Assembly: GCA_025450195.1 (NCBI GenBank)
Contig: JANWHW010000028.1
Span: 145,521-209,520, forward strand
DNA length: 64,000 bases
Direction: 5' to 3'
Source of the DNA: Solirubrobacterales bacterium
GTDB lineage: Bacteria > Actinomycetota > Thermoleophilia > Solirubrobacterales > 70-9
Shown: positions 11,058 to 19,144 of the stretch, in pieces
Layout: each line of letters opens with the position of its first letter
Position numbering within the stretch: the first letter of the stretch is position 1
The notes under the pieces: generated by a model
The model's database searches: none
Told to the model about the DNA's origin: nothing
Seen by the model: the letters and a program-made list of their open reading frames with translations, nothing else
Position numbers and translations under genes: made by a program

Positions 11058-12017
11058 TCATCGCGCGAAGAGGAGGGAGGCGCCGATCGCCCCACCGAGG
11101 TCACCGAGCGAGGCGACGCGGACTGCGGGTGGGCGCTCGTCGACGAACAGGTGCTTGGCCATCTCTTTGGTCAGCGGCTCCATGTAGCGGTCGCCAAAGC
11201 GAATGCCGAGGCCTCCGCCGAGGATCACCGCCTCGGGATCGAGCAGGTTGACCGCTGAGGCGATCCCCGTGCCCAGAGCCTCGATTGCACGGTCGATCAG
11301 CTTCGCCGTGAGGTGGTCGCCATGGTCGAGCGCGCGCTCCCAGATGCCGCTCGTCAGCCGCGGTTTCTCGTGCTTGTGCATCAGCTTGAAGAGGTCGGTC
11401 TTCACTCCCTCTTCGTGCTGACGTCGCGCCTCGGCTTCCATTGCCGCTCTCCCCGCGTAGGCCTCCATGCATCCCTTGCGCCCGCAGGGGCACTTGGCCC
11501 CGCCGCGCTTCACCACCATGTGCCCGATCTCCCCGGCGGCGCCACGGCCCAACCACGGCTTGCCATCGAGCACGAGCCCGCCACCAACACCGGTGCCCCA
11601 GAAGACCCCGACCAGGCTGGAGAACTCGCGCCCGGCACCGAGGTGGAACTCGGCTTCGGTGGCAACCTGGACGTCGTTGCCGATCCGGACCTTGGTGCCG
11701 AGTGCCTCCGAGAGCGTGTTGCCGAGCGGGAAGCTGCCTTCCCACCCGGGAAGATTGCGAGCGCTGGAGACGACGCCGGTCTTCTCGTCGGCATCGCCGG
11801 GGGAACCGACGCCGACGCCGATCAGGTCTTCGGTCGAGACATCCGCCGCCGCGCAGGCCTCACGCATTGCGTCCGCCATGGTCTGAGCGACGTCCGCCGG
11901 CCCTCCAGAGATGGGGGTGGGATGGCGAGCCTCGCCTAGAACCTTGCCGCCAGGGTCGACGATCGCGGTTTGGATCTTGGTTCCACCGAGGTCGATGCCG
12001 CCGCGCAGGTCTGTCAC
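11058..12017 (-). CDS. ROK-family sugar kinase (glucokinase-like)
   Basis: This probably phosphorylates a hexose, most likely glucose, with ATP. From GTG 12017 the product is 319 residues, normal for ROK kinases; the track start adds 53 residues that run into the divergent gene. It has the phosphate motif 'GIDLGGTKI' at the N-terminus, 'GNDVQVATEAEFHLGAG', the ROK glycine motif 'GTGVGGGLVLDG', and the zinc motif 'CPCGRKGCMEAY'. It has no N-terminal DNA-binding domain, so it is a kinase and not a repressor. It is divergent from the acyltransferase gene, with 40 bases between the starts. Confidence 0.92.
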   Translation of the reverse strand: MTDLRGGIDLGGTKIQTAIVDPGGKVLGEARHPTPISGGPADVAQTMADAMREACAAADVSTEDLIGVGVGSPGDADEKTGVVSSARNLPGWEGSFPLGNTLSEALGTKVRIGNDVQVATEAEFHLGAGREFSSLVGVFWGTGVGGGLVLDGKPWLGRGAAGEIGHMVVKRGGAKCPCGRKGCMEAYAGRAAMEAEARRQHEEGVKTDLFKLMHKHEKPRLTSGIWERALDHGDHLTAKLIDRAIEALGTGIASAVNLLDPEAVILGGGLGIRFGDRYMEPLTKEMAKHLFVDERPPAVRVASLGDLGGAIGASLLFAR

Positions 12018-12057
12018 GCCGCGCAGTCTATGGGCGTCGGTCTGGAAAGCTAGGGAC

Positions 12058-12645
12058 ATGGATGACCAGAGGGGTTGGTGGACCTGGTGGCAGAAGCGAC
12101 GTTGGTATGAGCGCAATGGCCGGCTGCTGCGACGGATGCGGATCAACCGGCACGCGGCTCGCGGCGGCTTCTTCATCCGCTACCCGGTCGAGGGCGAGCT
12201 GTTGGAGGCGCTTGATGAGGGTCGGCTGCGGATTGGCGAGGGGACGCTGCTCGAGCCTGGGTGCTGGCTCACTCTGGCGCCGGAAGCCCAGATCGAGATC
12301 GGTGCCGGCTGCTTCCTCAACCGCAACACGATGCTCGCCGCGCACGAGCGGATCGAGATCGGCGATCACACGATGTTCGCCAACGGCTGCTTTGTCGGCG
12401 ACGCCGACCACCGCTTTGACGACCCAGACACTCCGGTTACCTGGCAGGGATTCAGCTCGAAGGGGCCAATCGAAATCGGCTCGAACTGCTGGTTCGGCGT
12501 CAACTGCGTTGTCACCAGCGGCGTGACGATCGGCGCGCGCTGCGTGATCGGCGCCAATTCCGTGGTCACAAAGGACCTGCCTCCGAGCACGATTGCCGCC
12601 GGTGCGCCGGCAACTGTGATCAAGGCCATAGAGTTCCGCCCCTAG
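12058..12645 (+). CDS. Hexapeptide-repeat acyltransferase
   Basis: The 195-residue protein has a left-handed beta-helix of hexapeptide repeats from about residue 60 ('IGEGTLLEPGCW', 'IEIGAGCFLNRNTMLAAHERIEIGDHT') and the typical C-terminus 'VTIGARCVIGANSVVTKDLPPSTIAAGAPA'. Such enzymes transfer acetyl or other acyl groups to sugars or small molecules. A basic, Trp-rich N-terminal stretch of about 40 residues precedes the domain. The start at ATG 12058 was chosen to avoid overlap with the divergent kinase. The acceptor is unknown. Confidence 0.87.
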   Translation: MDDQRGWWTWWQKRRWYERNGRLLRRMRINRHAARGGFFIRYPVEGELLEALDEGRLRIGEGTLLEPGCWLTLAPEAQIEIGAGCFLNRNTMLAAHERIEIGDHTMFANGCFVGDADHRFDDPDTPVTWQGFSSKGPIEIGSNCWFGVNCVVTSGVTIGARCVIGANSVVTKDLPPSTIAAGAPATVIKAIEFRP

Positions 12646-12650
12646 CTGCC

Positions 12651-12656
12651 TATAAT
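12651..12656 (+). promoter_or_regulatory. -10 box of the panCDB operon
   Basis: A perfect TATAAT lies 34 bases before the panC ATG, in the short gap after the acyltransferase stop. No good -35 box is visible. It probably drives panC-panD-panB. Confidence 0.55.
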
Positions 12657-12690
12657 CGTTGCTCGGCCGTGACCCCTAGGGCATGGACCC

Positions 12691-13578
12691 ATGAGCCTCT
12701 TACTGACCGATTCTTCACATGCCACAGGTGTGAATCTCGCTCGCGCCAAGTCCGAGCTGCGCTCTGCGCTGACCGAGGCGCGCGCCGGCGGCTGCTCGAT
12801 CGGCCTGGTGCCGACGATGGGCTCCCTTCACGATGGGCACCTCTCGCTGCTGCGTGCCGCCCGTGCCGAGTGCGAGGTGGTCGTGATGAGCCTCTTCGTC
12901 AATCCAACCCAGTTCGGCCCGGGGGAGGACCTGGATCGCTATCCGCGCGACGAGGAGCGCGACCTTGCGCTCGCCGCTGAAGCCGGGGTTGACCTGGTCT
13001 ATGCGCCTCCGGTCGAGGAGGTCTACTCCGAGGGCTTCGCGACTCACGTAGAGGTGGAGGGGCTGACCGAAGTCCTCTGCGGCGATCCGGCGCGGCGCGG
13101 TCCCGGGCACTTCCGCGGCGTCACCACCGTGGTGGCCAAGCTCTTCAACACGGTCCAGCCCGACGTCGCCTACTTTGGGCAGAAGGATGCCCAGCAGGTG
13201 GCTGTGCTCCGGCGCATGGTCCGCGATCTCGATTTCCCGGTGCGGATCGAGTCTCTTCCGATAGTGCGCGAGCCCGACGGCTTGGCGATGAGCTCTCGCA
13301 ACGCCTATCTCGCGGCTGGGGACCGCGAGCGGGCGACCGCGCTCTCGCGAGCGCTGCGCGCTGCCGCGCGTTCCGCTCGCGAGGAGTCGCTTGCCGCGGG
13401 GGTCGAGGCGGGTCGGCGCGAGCTCGAGGCGGCCGAGATCGACACCGAGTACTTCGAGTCTCGCGATGCCGAGAGCTTGGAGCCGGTCACCGAGCTGGAG
13501 AGCCGCCCGGTCCTGATTGCAGTAGCCGCCGAGATTGGCGGCGCGCGTTTGATCGACAACGTCTTGATCTGGCCATGA
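12691..13578 (+). CDS. panC: Pantothenate synthetase
   Basis: PanC joins pantoate and beta-alanine using ATP to make pantothenate in the cytosol. The protein has 295 residues with the ATP motif 'PTMGSLHDGHLSLLRAA' near residue 48, then 'VNPTQFGPGEDLDRYPR', 'GPGHFRGVTTVVAKLFN' and 'FGQKDAQQ', all diagnostic. It has about 25 residues of N-terminal extension; the exact start is uncertain. It is the first gene of panC-panD-panB, which together cover pantothenate synthesis except ketopantoate reductase, not seen in this window. Confidence 0.97.
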   Translation: MSLLLTDSSHATGVNLARAKSELRSALTEARAGGCSIGLVPTMGSLHDGHLSLLRAARAECEVVVMSLFVNPTQFGPGEDLDRYPRDEERDLALAAEAGVDLVYAPPVEEVYSEGFATHVEVEGLTEVLCGDPARRGPGHFRGVTTVVAKLFNTVQPDVAYFGQKDAQQVAVLRRMVRDLDFPVRIESLPIVREPDGLAMSSRNAYLAAGDRERATALSRALRAAARSAREESLAAGVEAGRRELEAAEIDTEYFESRDAESLEPVTELESRPVLIAVAAEIGGARLIDNVLIWP

Positions 13579-13609
13579 GGCCTGAAACACGTCAATAGGG
13601 GGAGAGTCA

Positions 13610-14062
13610 ATGCAAAGGCAGATGCTCAAGTCCAAGATTCACCGGGCGACGGTGACCGATTGCGACGTCGACTACATCGGCAGCATCACGATCGACACCG
13701 AGCTGATGGCCAGCGCCGACCTGATCACCAACGAGCAGGTCCATGTCTGGGACATCGACAACGGCGCCCGCTTCGTCACCTACGTGATCGATGGCGAGCC
13801 AGGCTCGCGGACGATGCAGGTGAACGGCGCAGCTGCCCACCTGACTCGGCCGGGGCACAAGATCATCGTCGCCTCCTTTGGCGCCTATGACGAGCGTGAC
13901 CTCACGTCCTATTCGCCGGTCGTCGTCCATGTCGACGACGAGAACGAGATCGTCGCGGTCGACAGCAACCCAGAGGTGCTGCTCAGCGGTCCGACGCTAA
14001 GCGGCATCGAAGACGTGCCCGGCAGCCTGACCCCTGGTTTCGACGGCAGTATCCCCTCATGA
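13610..14062 (+). CDS. panD: Aspartate 1-decarboxylase proenzyme
   Basis: PanD makes beta-alanine from aspartate, using a pyruvoyl group formed by self-cleavage. The cleavage site is Gly24-Ser25 in 'DYIGSITID', and Lys and Tyr residues of the family are present ('LKSKIHRATVTD', 'TYVIDGEPGS'). A strong GGGGGAGAG site supports ATG 13610. The protein is 150 residues, somewhat longer than most, through a C-terminal tail of about 25 residues rich in Ser, Gly and Pro. Its stop overlaps the panB start as ATGA. Confidence 0.97.
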   Translation: MQRQMLKSKIHRATVTDCDVDYIGSITIDTELMASADLITNEQVHVWDIDNGARFVTYVIDGEPGSRTMQVNGAAAHLTRPGHKIIVASFGAYDERDLTSYSPVVVHVDDENEIVAVDSNPEVLLSGPTLSGIEDVPGSLTPGFDGSIPS

Positions 14063-14964
14063 GCCAACCGGAGCGCCAGCCTGTCACCCTGCCGCGCCTA
14101 GCCGAGATGAAGGCGGCGGGCGAACCGATCGTGATGGTCACCGCCTACGACTACCCCTCGGCGAAGGTAGCGGAGGAGGCGGGGGTGGACATAGTCCTCG
14201 TGGGTGACACAGCGGCGATGGTCGTGCTCGGCTATCCGGGGACCGAGCCGGTCTCGATGGAGGAGATGGTGATGCTGGGCAAGGCGGTCCGCCGCGGCAT
14301 CCAGACGCCGCTGATGGTCGGCGACATGCCGATGGGCAGCTATGAGGCGAGCAACGAGCTTGCGGTCCAAAGCGCTCAGCGCCTGGTCAAGGAAACCGGT
14401 TGCCAGGTTGTCAAGCTCGAGGCGGGCGGCACCTCGGTGGAGCGGGCGCGGGCGATCGTTCGCTCCGGCATCCCGGTGATGGGGCACGTCGGGCTCACTC
14501 CGCAGACGGCTACGGCCCTGGGGGGATACAAGACGCAGGGAAAGACTGCCGAGGGCGCGATACGGCTCTGCGAGGACGCTTTGGCGCTGCAGTCGGTTGG
14601 CTGCTTCGCGATCGTCTTCGAGGCGATCCCGGCGGCGATCGCCGAGGCAATCGCGGCGAGGCTGGAGGTTCCGACGATCGGGATCGGGGCAGGGCCGGCG
14701 ACGGCCGGCCAGGTTCTCGTCTTCCACGATCTACTGGGGATCACCACAGGCCGCACCCCGAAATTCGTCAAGCGCTACGCCAACGTCCACGAGGCCATGG
14801 CGAGAGGGGTCGGCCAGTACGTCGAGGAGGTGCGCTCGCAGCGCTTCCCCGAGCCCGACCACGTCTACGGAGTGGAACCCGCCGAGCTGGCGGATTTCAG
14901 GAGGTATTTGGACCAGGAGAGCATTACCTCCCGCAAGGCATGGGACTGGGAGCCGCTCTCCTGA
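14059..14964 (+). CDS. panB: 3-methyl-2-oxobutanoate hydroxymethyltransferase
   Basis: PanB adds a hydroxymethyl group from methylene-tetrahydrofolate to ketoisovalerate, the first step of pantoate synthesis. The 301-residue protein has 'MVTAYDYPSAKVAEEAGVD', 'VGDTAAMVVLGY', 'GDMPMGSYE' and 'TIGIGAGPATAGQVLVFHDLLG', typical of the family. It is coupled to panD by an ATGA overlap. Its last 100 bases overlap an opposing ORF for a secreted protein. Confidence 0.97.
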   Translation: MSQPERQPVTLPRLAEMKAAGEPIVMVTAYDYPSAKVAEEAGVDIVLVGDTAAMVVLGYPGTEPVSMEEMVMLGKAVRRGIQTPLMVGDMPMGSYEASNELAVQSAQRLVKETGCQVVKLEAGGTSVERARAIVRSGIPVMGHVGLTPQTATALGGYKTQGKTAEGAIRLCEDALALQSVGCFAIVFEAIPAAIAEAIAARLEVPTIGIGAGPATAGQVLVFHDLLGITTGRTPKFVKRYANVHEAMARGVGQYVEEVRSQRFPEPDHVYGVEPAELADFRRYLDQESITSRKAWDWEPLS

Positions 14965-15938
14965 GCCATCTGGAAGTCTCGCTGTACCGTCGGGAATAGG
15001 TTGCAGCCGTCGCCCTTGAGCGATTGCCTGCAGAGGCTCGACGCGAACTTCGGCCCCGCCATGCGCACCCTTCCGGCGCCGGGAAGCCAAGCGGCTATCG
15101 AGCCACGCCAGCTGACCGAGAGGGGTTGGCTCCCCTGGAGGGGCTGGCTCTCCTGAAATACGCCGGTTCCGCTGAATGGCTTGGGTGGCTTCAGGGTTGC
15201 GGTGGCCGGGTGTTTGTCGACTCCAGTGCTTACAAAGGCGTTCTCCCCGCCGACCACCGTCGAGGCAACTCGGAAGATGTCCATCCTCGGGCGCCGTTCC
15301 TGGAGCGACGCACTGAGCGAGATCTGGTCGTCGTTGCCGAATCCAAATGCATCGAGCGAGAAGACCTTGCCGGCCTTCTTGGCAATCGCGGTTAGGTGAG
15401 TCGTGAGCCCGGTGAGGGGGAAGGCTGCGCTGGGTGCGGCGAATCTGGCGCTGCAGGCTTCTTGGCCGATCCCGAGTACCACGCCCCGTGCGCTGCCGGA
15501 GTCGACCTTCGTATACCCCTGCTCTCCCCTGAACTTGATCGTTCCACGGAACGTGCCTTTTGCCCCGATCAGGTCGATCGGTCCACCGCACTGGGACTGC
15601 GATCCCTTGTCACGGGGAGGCGACGAGGGCACAAAGCGAACGGATATGCGCCCCAGGCTTCCGAACCGCGCCTTGATCCGATTGGCGGAGAACTTTCCCC
15701 GGACCGCGTAGGAGGCGGCAACCTGCCCCTTGGAGGCCCCCAGCAGCGCGAATTGGCGACCAACCGTCAGGACCTGAATCCGATAGCCGTTGCTGCCCCT
15801 GAGCTCGAACCCGGTGAGGATGCTGTTGCCGATGATTCCATCCGGCTTTGCGACTGCTGCTGCCGGCAGGATGGCCAGCACGAGGGCCATTGCGCATGTC
15901 GCCACCGATCCGCAACTGCGCAGCCACCTCATCCACAC
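14865..15938 (-). CDS. Secreted protein of unknown function
   Basis: The 357-residue product begins with a signal peptide ('MALVLAILPAAAVAKP') and continues as a Ser/Gly/Phe-rich protein with scattered basic residues and a few Cys. I do not recognise a domain; similar secreted proteins occur in Thermoleophilia, which is my recollection and was not checked. Codon use fits a real gene over most of its length. The 3' end overlaps panB by 100 bases because no earlier stop exists. The last part (after 'LFPTVQRDFQ') may be translated but not conserved. Confidence 0.6.
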   Translation of the reverse strand: MWMRWLRSCGSVATCAMALVLAILPAAAVAKPDGIIGNSILTGFELRGSNGYRIQVLTVGRQFALLGASKGQVAASYAVRGKFSANRIKARFGSLGRISVRFVPSSPPRDKGSQSQCGGPIDLIGAKGTFRGTIKFRGEQGYTKVDSGSARGVVLGIGQEACSARFAAPSAAFPLTGLTTHLTAIAKKAGKVFSLDAFGFGNDDQISLSASLQERRPRMDIFRVASTVVGGENAFVSTGVDKHPATATLKPPKPFSGTGVFQESQPLQGSQPLSVSWRGSIAAWLPGAGRVRMAGPKFASSLCRQSLKGDGCNLFPTVQRDFQMAQESGSQSHALREVMLSWSKYLLKSASSAGSTP

Positions 15939-15991
15939 AGACTATTCGAGACCCATCGCGACTTGCGGTCGAACTACCATTGGCTTGGGAG

Positions 15992-16249
15992 ATGCCCATC
16001 TACGAGTTTGAGTGCGAGGCCTGCGGGGGCCGCTTCGAGGAGCTGGTTCAGCACGAGGCGTCCAGCCCTGCCTGTTTGCAGTGTGGGTCGCCTCGGACTA
16101 GACGAAGGTTCTCGCCGCTTTCACCACCCTCGCGACAGCCTCGAGGGCCTCGAGCTCGCGAAGGCGAATCGAAGCGTCGCGAGCGCGAAGCCGCGCGGGG
16201 AGAGCGCCTTGCGGACACGAAGCGCAAACGAGCCGCGGGGGAGATGTGA
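15992..16249 (+). CDS. FmdB-like zinc ribbon protein
   Basis: The 85-residue protein starts '[19 protein letters not shown]', the standard FmdB opening, with two Cys pairs (CEAC and CLQC) that should bind zinc. The tail is basic and charged. Such proteins are called regulatory but have no firm role. The start at ATG 15992 matches the family; the track ORF extends into the divergent gene. A TACCAT box lies 10 bases upstream. Its stop overlaps the next start (TGATG). Confidence 0.85.
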   Translation: MPIYEFECEACGGRFEELVQHEASSPACLQCGSPRTRRRFSPLSPPSRQPRGPRAREGESKRREREAARGERLADTKRKRAAGEM

Positions 16250-16947
16250 TGGGACAGTCGGCGGAGGAGCGTCGGGCTGCGCTGGTCGAGCTGTTCAAAG
16301 AAGTTCGTGCGTGCACCAAATGCCCCCTGCATGAGACCCGAACCAACGCTGTCTTTGGCGCGGGGGACGCGGACGCGGGCCTGATGTTCGTCGGGGAGGC
16401 CCCCGGCGCAGAAGAGGACCGGCAGGGGCTGCCGTTCGTGGGTCGCGCGGGGCAGCTCCTCAATGAGCTGCTCGAAGGGATTGGGATGACCCGTGAGGAC
16501 GTTTTCATCGCCAACGTCCTGAAGAGCCGACCGCCTGGCAATCGAGACCCCCAACCGCTTGAGATCGAGGCCTGTCGCCCCTACCTGTTCGACCAGGTGC
16601 GGTTGATCGAGCCGAGGGTGATTTGCACTCTTGGGAACTTCGCCACCAAGCTGCTGAGCGGCAACCCAGCGGGGATCACGAAGGTGCGAGGCGTGCCTCA
16701 GGTGCATGAGCTGGGTGGCCATACGGTCTTCCTGCTGCCGCTCTTCCATCCCGCTGCCGCATTGCGAACGCCTGCCGTCAAGGAAACTCTGCGCAGCGAT
16801 TTCGAGTTGCTGCCGGACCTCCTCGAGGGCCCGCCGCCGGCTGGGATCGCGCTCGATGACACGCTTGAGCTTGCAGGAGATGCCGAGGGGCAAGAGGCCG
16901 CCTCCTCGCCGCATCCCGCGGCCGACCAGCTCGACCTGTTCGGTTGA
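16249..16947 (+). CDS. Uracil-DNA glycosylase, family 4
   Basis: This Fe-S enzyme removes uracil from DNA to start base excision repair. The four cluster cysteines are Cys22, Cys25, Cys109 and Cys126, with family spacing. Motif '[20 protein letters not shown]' (49-68) forms the uracil pocket, and 'HPAAALR' lies near the second active-site motif. ATG 16249 is preferred to GTG 16246 because GGGGGAG lies upstream at a good distance. After an acidic linker the protein ends in 'QLDLFG', which matches the bacterial sliding-clamp binding motif. The tsaE start overlaps its stop. Confidence 0.94.
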   Translation: MGQSAEERRAALVELFKEVRACTKCPLHETRTNAVFGAGDADAGLMFVGEAPGAEEDRQGLPFVGRAGQLLNELLEGIGMTREDVFIANVLKSRPPGNRDPQPLEIEACRPYLFDQVRLIEPRVICTLGNFATKLLSGNPAGITKVRGVPQVHELGGHTVFLLPLFHPAAALRTPAVKETLRSDFELLPDLLEGPPPAGIALDDTLELAGDAEGQEAASSPHPAADQLDLFG

Positions 16948-17378
16948 CGCGAACGCTGATCAGCCAGTCGGCGGCCGAGACCGAAGCGTTGGGGGCTGAG
17001 CTTGCGGCAAGCCTCGGTCCCGGCGACGTGGTCGTCGTCGTGGGTGAGGTGGGGGCGGGGAAGACGACGCTGATCCGCGGCGCCTGTCGCGCGCTTGGAG
17101 TCAAGGAGCCTGTGACGTCGCCGACCTTCACGATTGGCCATCGCTATCGCGGTCGCCTCCCGATCTCACACCTCGACCTCTACCGGTTGAACGACCTGGA
17201 GAACGAGGACCCAGGGCTCCTGGCCGACTATCTCGCCCCCGGCTCCGTTGCCTTCATCGAGTGGCCCGCGTTGGCTGAGCCACAGCTCGCAGGGCGCACT
17301 CCACGAGAGGTCCGGCTTTCTCATCGCGGTGGCGATTCACGAGCGATCGAGATCTCGGCCGCACCTAGCCGCAAATAG
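16944..17378 (+). CDS. tsaE: t6A synthesis ATPase TsaE
   Basis: TsaE is the ATPase partner of TsaB-TsaD in making N6-threonylcarbamoyladenosine at tRNA position 37. The 144-residue protein has Walker A 'GEVGAGKTTLIRG' and the family motifs 'VTSPTFTIGHRY' and 'HLDLYRL'. It starts at TTG 16944, overlapping the UDG stop. The partner genes tsaB and tsaD follow, separated from it by one gene for a secreted protein. Confidence 0.95.
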   Translation: MTRTLISQSAAETEALGAELAASLGPGDVVVVVGEVGAGKTTLIRGACRALGVKEPVTSPTFTIGHRYRGRLPISHLDLYRLNDLENEDPGLLADYLAPGSVAFIEWPALAEPQLAGRTPREVRLSHRGGDSRAIEISAAPSRK

Positions 17379-17404
17379 CCGTGTTTTGGGAGAACGCTGC
17401 CGTG

Positions 17405-17410
17405 TAGCAT
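17405..17410 (+). promoter_or_regulatory. -10-like box upstream of secreted protein gene
   Basis: TAGCAT lies 39 bases before the ATG of the secreted protein gene, in the 71-base gap after tsaE. The -35 region is weak. It suggests that the gene has its own promoter inside the t6A cluster. Confidence 0.35.
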
Positions 17411-17449
17411 CGCCCAGGTGACTCTTATGCTCGAAAAGAAAAGCGCCCG

Positions 17450-17863
17450 ATGAAGCGACTGATGACCCTGATTGCGACCTTGCTTGGGGCTCTGCTGCTG
17501 GCGAGTGCGGCACCTGCCGCCAAGGGGCCTGTAGCGAAAGACCCCACTCCGGAGGAGCCTGCGGCGTACAGGCACTACGTCGCCTGCGGTCTTTCCCAAA
17601 AAGCGAAACCTGCGCATGTCTGCCGGAAGCGCCGCGACAAGGGCGCTTTCTTTCGCAGCAACCAAGCCGATGTCGTGTACACGGTCTGCGTCAAGTTCCC
17701 CACCAAACGGCAGCTCTGCGCATCCAAGCAGGAAGCGAAAAAGGGAACTCTGTACGTGAACGAAATCACCTCCAACATCGCGGGCAGGCACAGAGTGACC
17801 TGGTTCGTGAAAGGACAGAAAGTCGGAGCGTTCGAGTTCGTTGTCCTCGACCAGGGCGGCTAG
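17450..17863 (+). CDS. Small secreted protein with four cysteines
   Basis: The 137-residue product starts with a clear signal peptide ('LIATLLGALLLASAAPAAKG'). The mature part is basic and has four Cys ('VACGLSQ', 'HVCRKRR', 'YTVCVKFP', 'QLCASKQ') that could form two disulfides, followed by a beta-rich C-terminus ending 'AFEFVVLDQGG'. I do not recognise the family. It sits between tsaE and tsaB and overlaps the TTG start of tsaB by 23 bases, so it may be co-transcribed, although nothing links it to tRNA modification. Confidence 0.72.
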   Translation: MKRLMTLIATLLGALLLASAAPAAKGPVAKDPTPEEPAAYRHYVACGLSQKAKPAHVCRKRRDKGAFFRSNQADVVYTVCVKFPTKRQLCASKQEAKKGTLYVNEITSNIAGRHRVTWFVKGQKVGAFEFVVLDQGG

Positions 17864-18596
17864 CTCCACGCCGGAGGGCGGCTCTAGGCCGGCCGTCATC
17901 GGCTTCGATACCGCGACCGAGGACACAGCAGTCTGTGCCGCCCGGCGTGGCGAGGTCCTCTACGAGTCGCAGCTTGGCCTGTCCGAGAAGGGCAGCCCGC
18001 TGCACACGACGGCGCTCCTCGAAGAGGTCGATCGCGCGGCGACGGCGGCCGGCGGATGGGAGGCGATTGAAGCGATCGCGGTGGGGGTGGGCCCCGGTTC
18101 GTTCACCGGCCTCCGGGTGGGGCTGTCGACGGCCAGGGCGCTCGGCTTGAGCTGTGAAATGCCCGTCAGGGGGGTGTGCACCCTGGATGCGCTTGGCCGT
18201 GGCCTGGGCCAGGTTGCCGGCGGTGCGAGCCGACTAGCCGTCATCGACGCGAAGCGGGGCGAGGCTTTTGCCGCGCTCTACACGGCAAACGGCGAGCGGC
18301 TCTGGGAGCCGCTGGTCGACTCCCCCTCTGGCCTCGCCGAGCGGGTGGGGGCTCTTGGGGAGAATCCGGTTGGAGCCGGGTCGGGAGCGGTACGATTTCG
18401 TGATGAGTTGGCGAGTCGCGGCGTTGAGATTCCGGATGACGTCGACCCCGTTCACCGCGTCGCGGCGCGGCACATTTGCGCCCTCGCGACGAGCGGGCAA
18501 AGCGATGACGAGTCTGGACCCGTCGCTCCGATCTACCTAAGACCCCCCGATGCACAACGCTGGCGTGAGCGAGACACTTCCCAAGCAGGCCGGTGA
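17841..18596 (+). CDS. tsaB: t6A synthesis protein TsaB
   Basis: TsaB is the non-catalytic ASKHA-fold partner that binds TsaD in the t6A complex. The 251-residue protein has 'VIGFDTATEDTAVC' at the start and the signature 'VGVGPGSFTGLRVGLSTARAL' near residue 85. The TTG start is the only start codon in frame before the conserved region, and it overlaps the preceding stop. The C-terminal half is less conserved, as usual. Its 3' end overlaps the rimI start by 47 bases. Confidence 0.93.
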   Translation: MSSTRAASSTPEGGSRPAVIGFDTATEDTAVCAARRGEVLYESQLGLSEKGSPLHTTALLEEVDRAATAAGGWEAIEAIAVGVGPGSFTGLRVGLSTARALGLSCEMPVRGVCTLDALGRGLGQVAGGASRLAVIDAKRGEAFAALYTANGERLWEPLVDSPSGLAERVGALGENPVGAGSGAVRFRDELASRGVEIPDDVDPVHRVAARHICALATSGQSDDESGPVAPIYLRPPDAQRWRERDTSQAGR

Positions 18597-19035
18597 GGCA
18601 ACCGGCGCGCCGCGCACGCGACGGCTCGCCTACAGCGACTTGCCTGCCGTCATCTCGATCGAGCGGCGCTCCTTCCCGACCCCTTGGTCGTTGGCGATGT
18701 TCGTGCTCGAGCTCTCCAAGCCGTCTGGGATCTGCCTTGCCGCAATCGATGGAGATGATCTGCTCGGCTATCTGGTGTGCTCGCGCTACGACCAGGTCTG
18801 GCACCTGATGAACGTCGCAGTGATTCCGGAGCGACGCCGGATGGGCATTGCCAGTCGCCTGATTTCACAGCTCCTCGAGGAGGCAGGGAGGGATCTGCCG
18901 TTCACGCTCGAGGTGCGCGTCTCCAATCGCGATGCGATCGCCATGTATGAGGGGCTCGGGTTTCGCTCAGCCGGCGTACGCCCTCGCTACTACCAGGACA
19001 ACGGCGAGGACGCCCTGATCATGTGGCTCGATTGA
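18550..19035 (+). CDS. rimI: GNAT acetyltransferase, RimI-like
   Basis: RimI-type enzymes acetylate the N-terminal amino group of ribosomal protein S18 or other proteins. The 161-residue protein has the GNAT pattern: 'RLAYSDLPAVISIERRSFPTPWS', the acetyl-CoA motif 'VIPERRRMGIASRLI' and 'LEVRVSNRDAIAMYEGLGF'. The position between tsaB and tsaD is classic for rimI. The N-terminal 20 residues are not conserved, so the true start may be later. Confidence 0.9.
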   Translation: MHNAGVSETLPKQAGEATGAPRTRRLAYSDLPAVISIERRSFPTPWSLAMFVLELSKPSGICLAAIDGDDLLGYLVCSRYDQVWHLMNVAVIPERRRMGIASRLISQLLEEAGRDLPFTLEVRVSNRDAIAMYEGLGFRSAGVRPRYYQDNGEDALIMWLD

Positions 19036-19040
19036 CAATT

Positions 19041-19125
19041 CCGCCCGCGTGCTCTGCTCCCGCTTCGCTCGCATTCGTGATCACCGGTGACCTTGCTCGC
19101 CCGCTTCCGCGTCCGCCGCGGGCGG
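19041..19125. repeat. Inverted repeat between rimI and tsaD
   Basis: CCGCCCGCG (19041-19049) pairs with CGCGGGCGG (19117-19125). Inside is the perfect palindrome TCACCGGTGA (19081-19090). The 109-base gap has no gene. It may be a terminator or processing site. Confidence 0.4.
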
Positions 19126-19144
19126 GTGTGCCAGGGATGGGCGC

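Noticed and set aside
11911-12057. Longer start of the acyltransferase gene
   Set aside because: It would overlap the ROK kinase coding region; ATG 12058 gives a normal protein.
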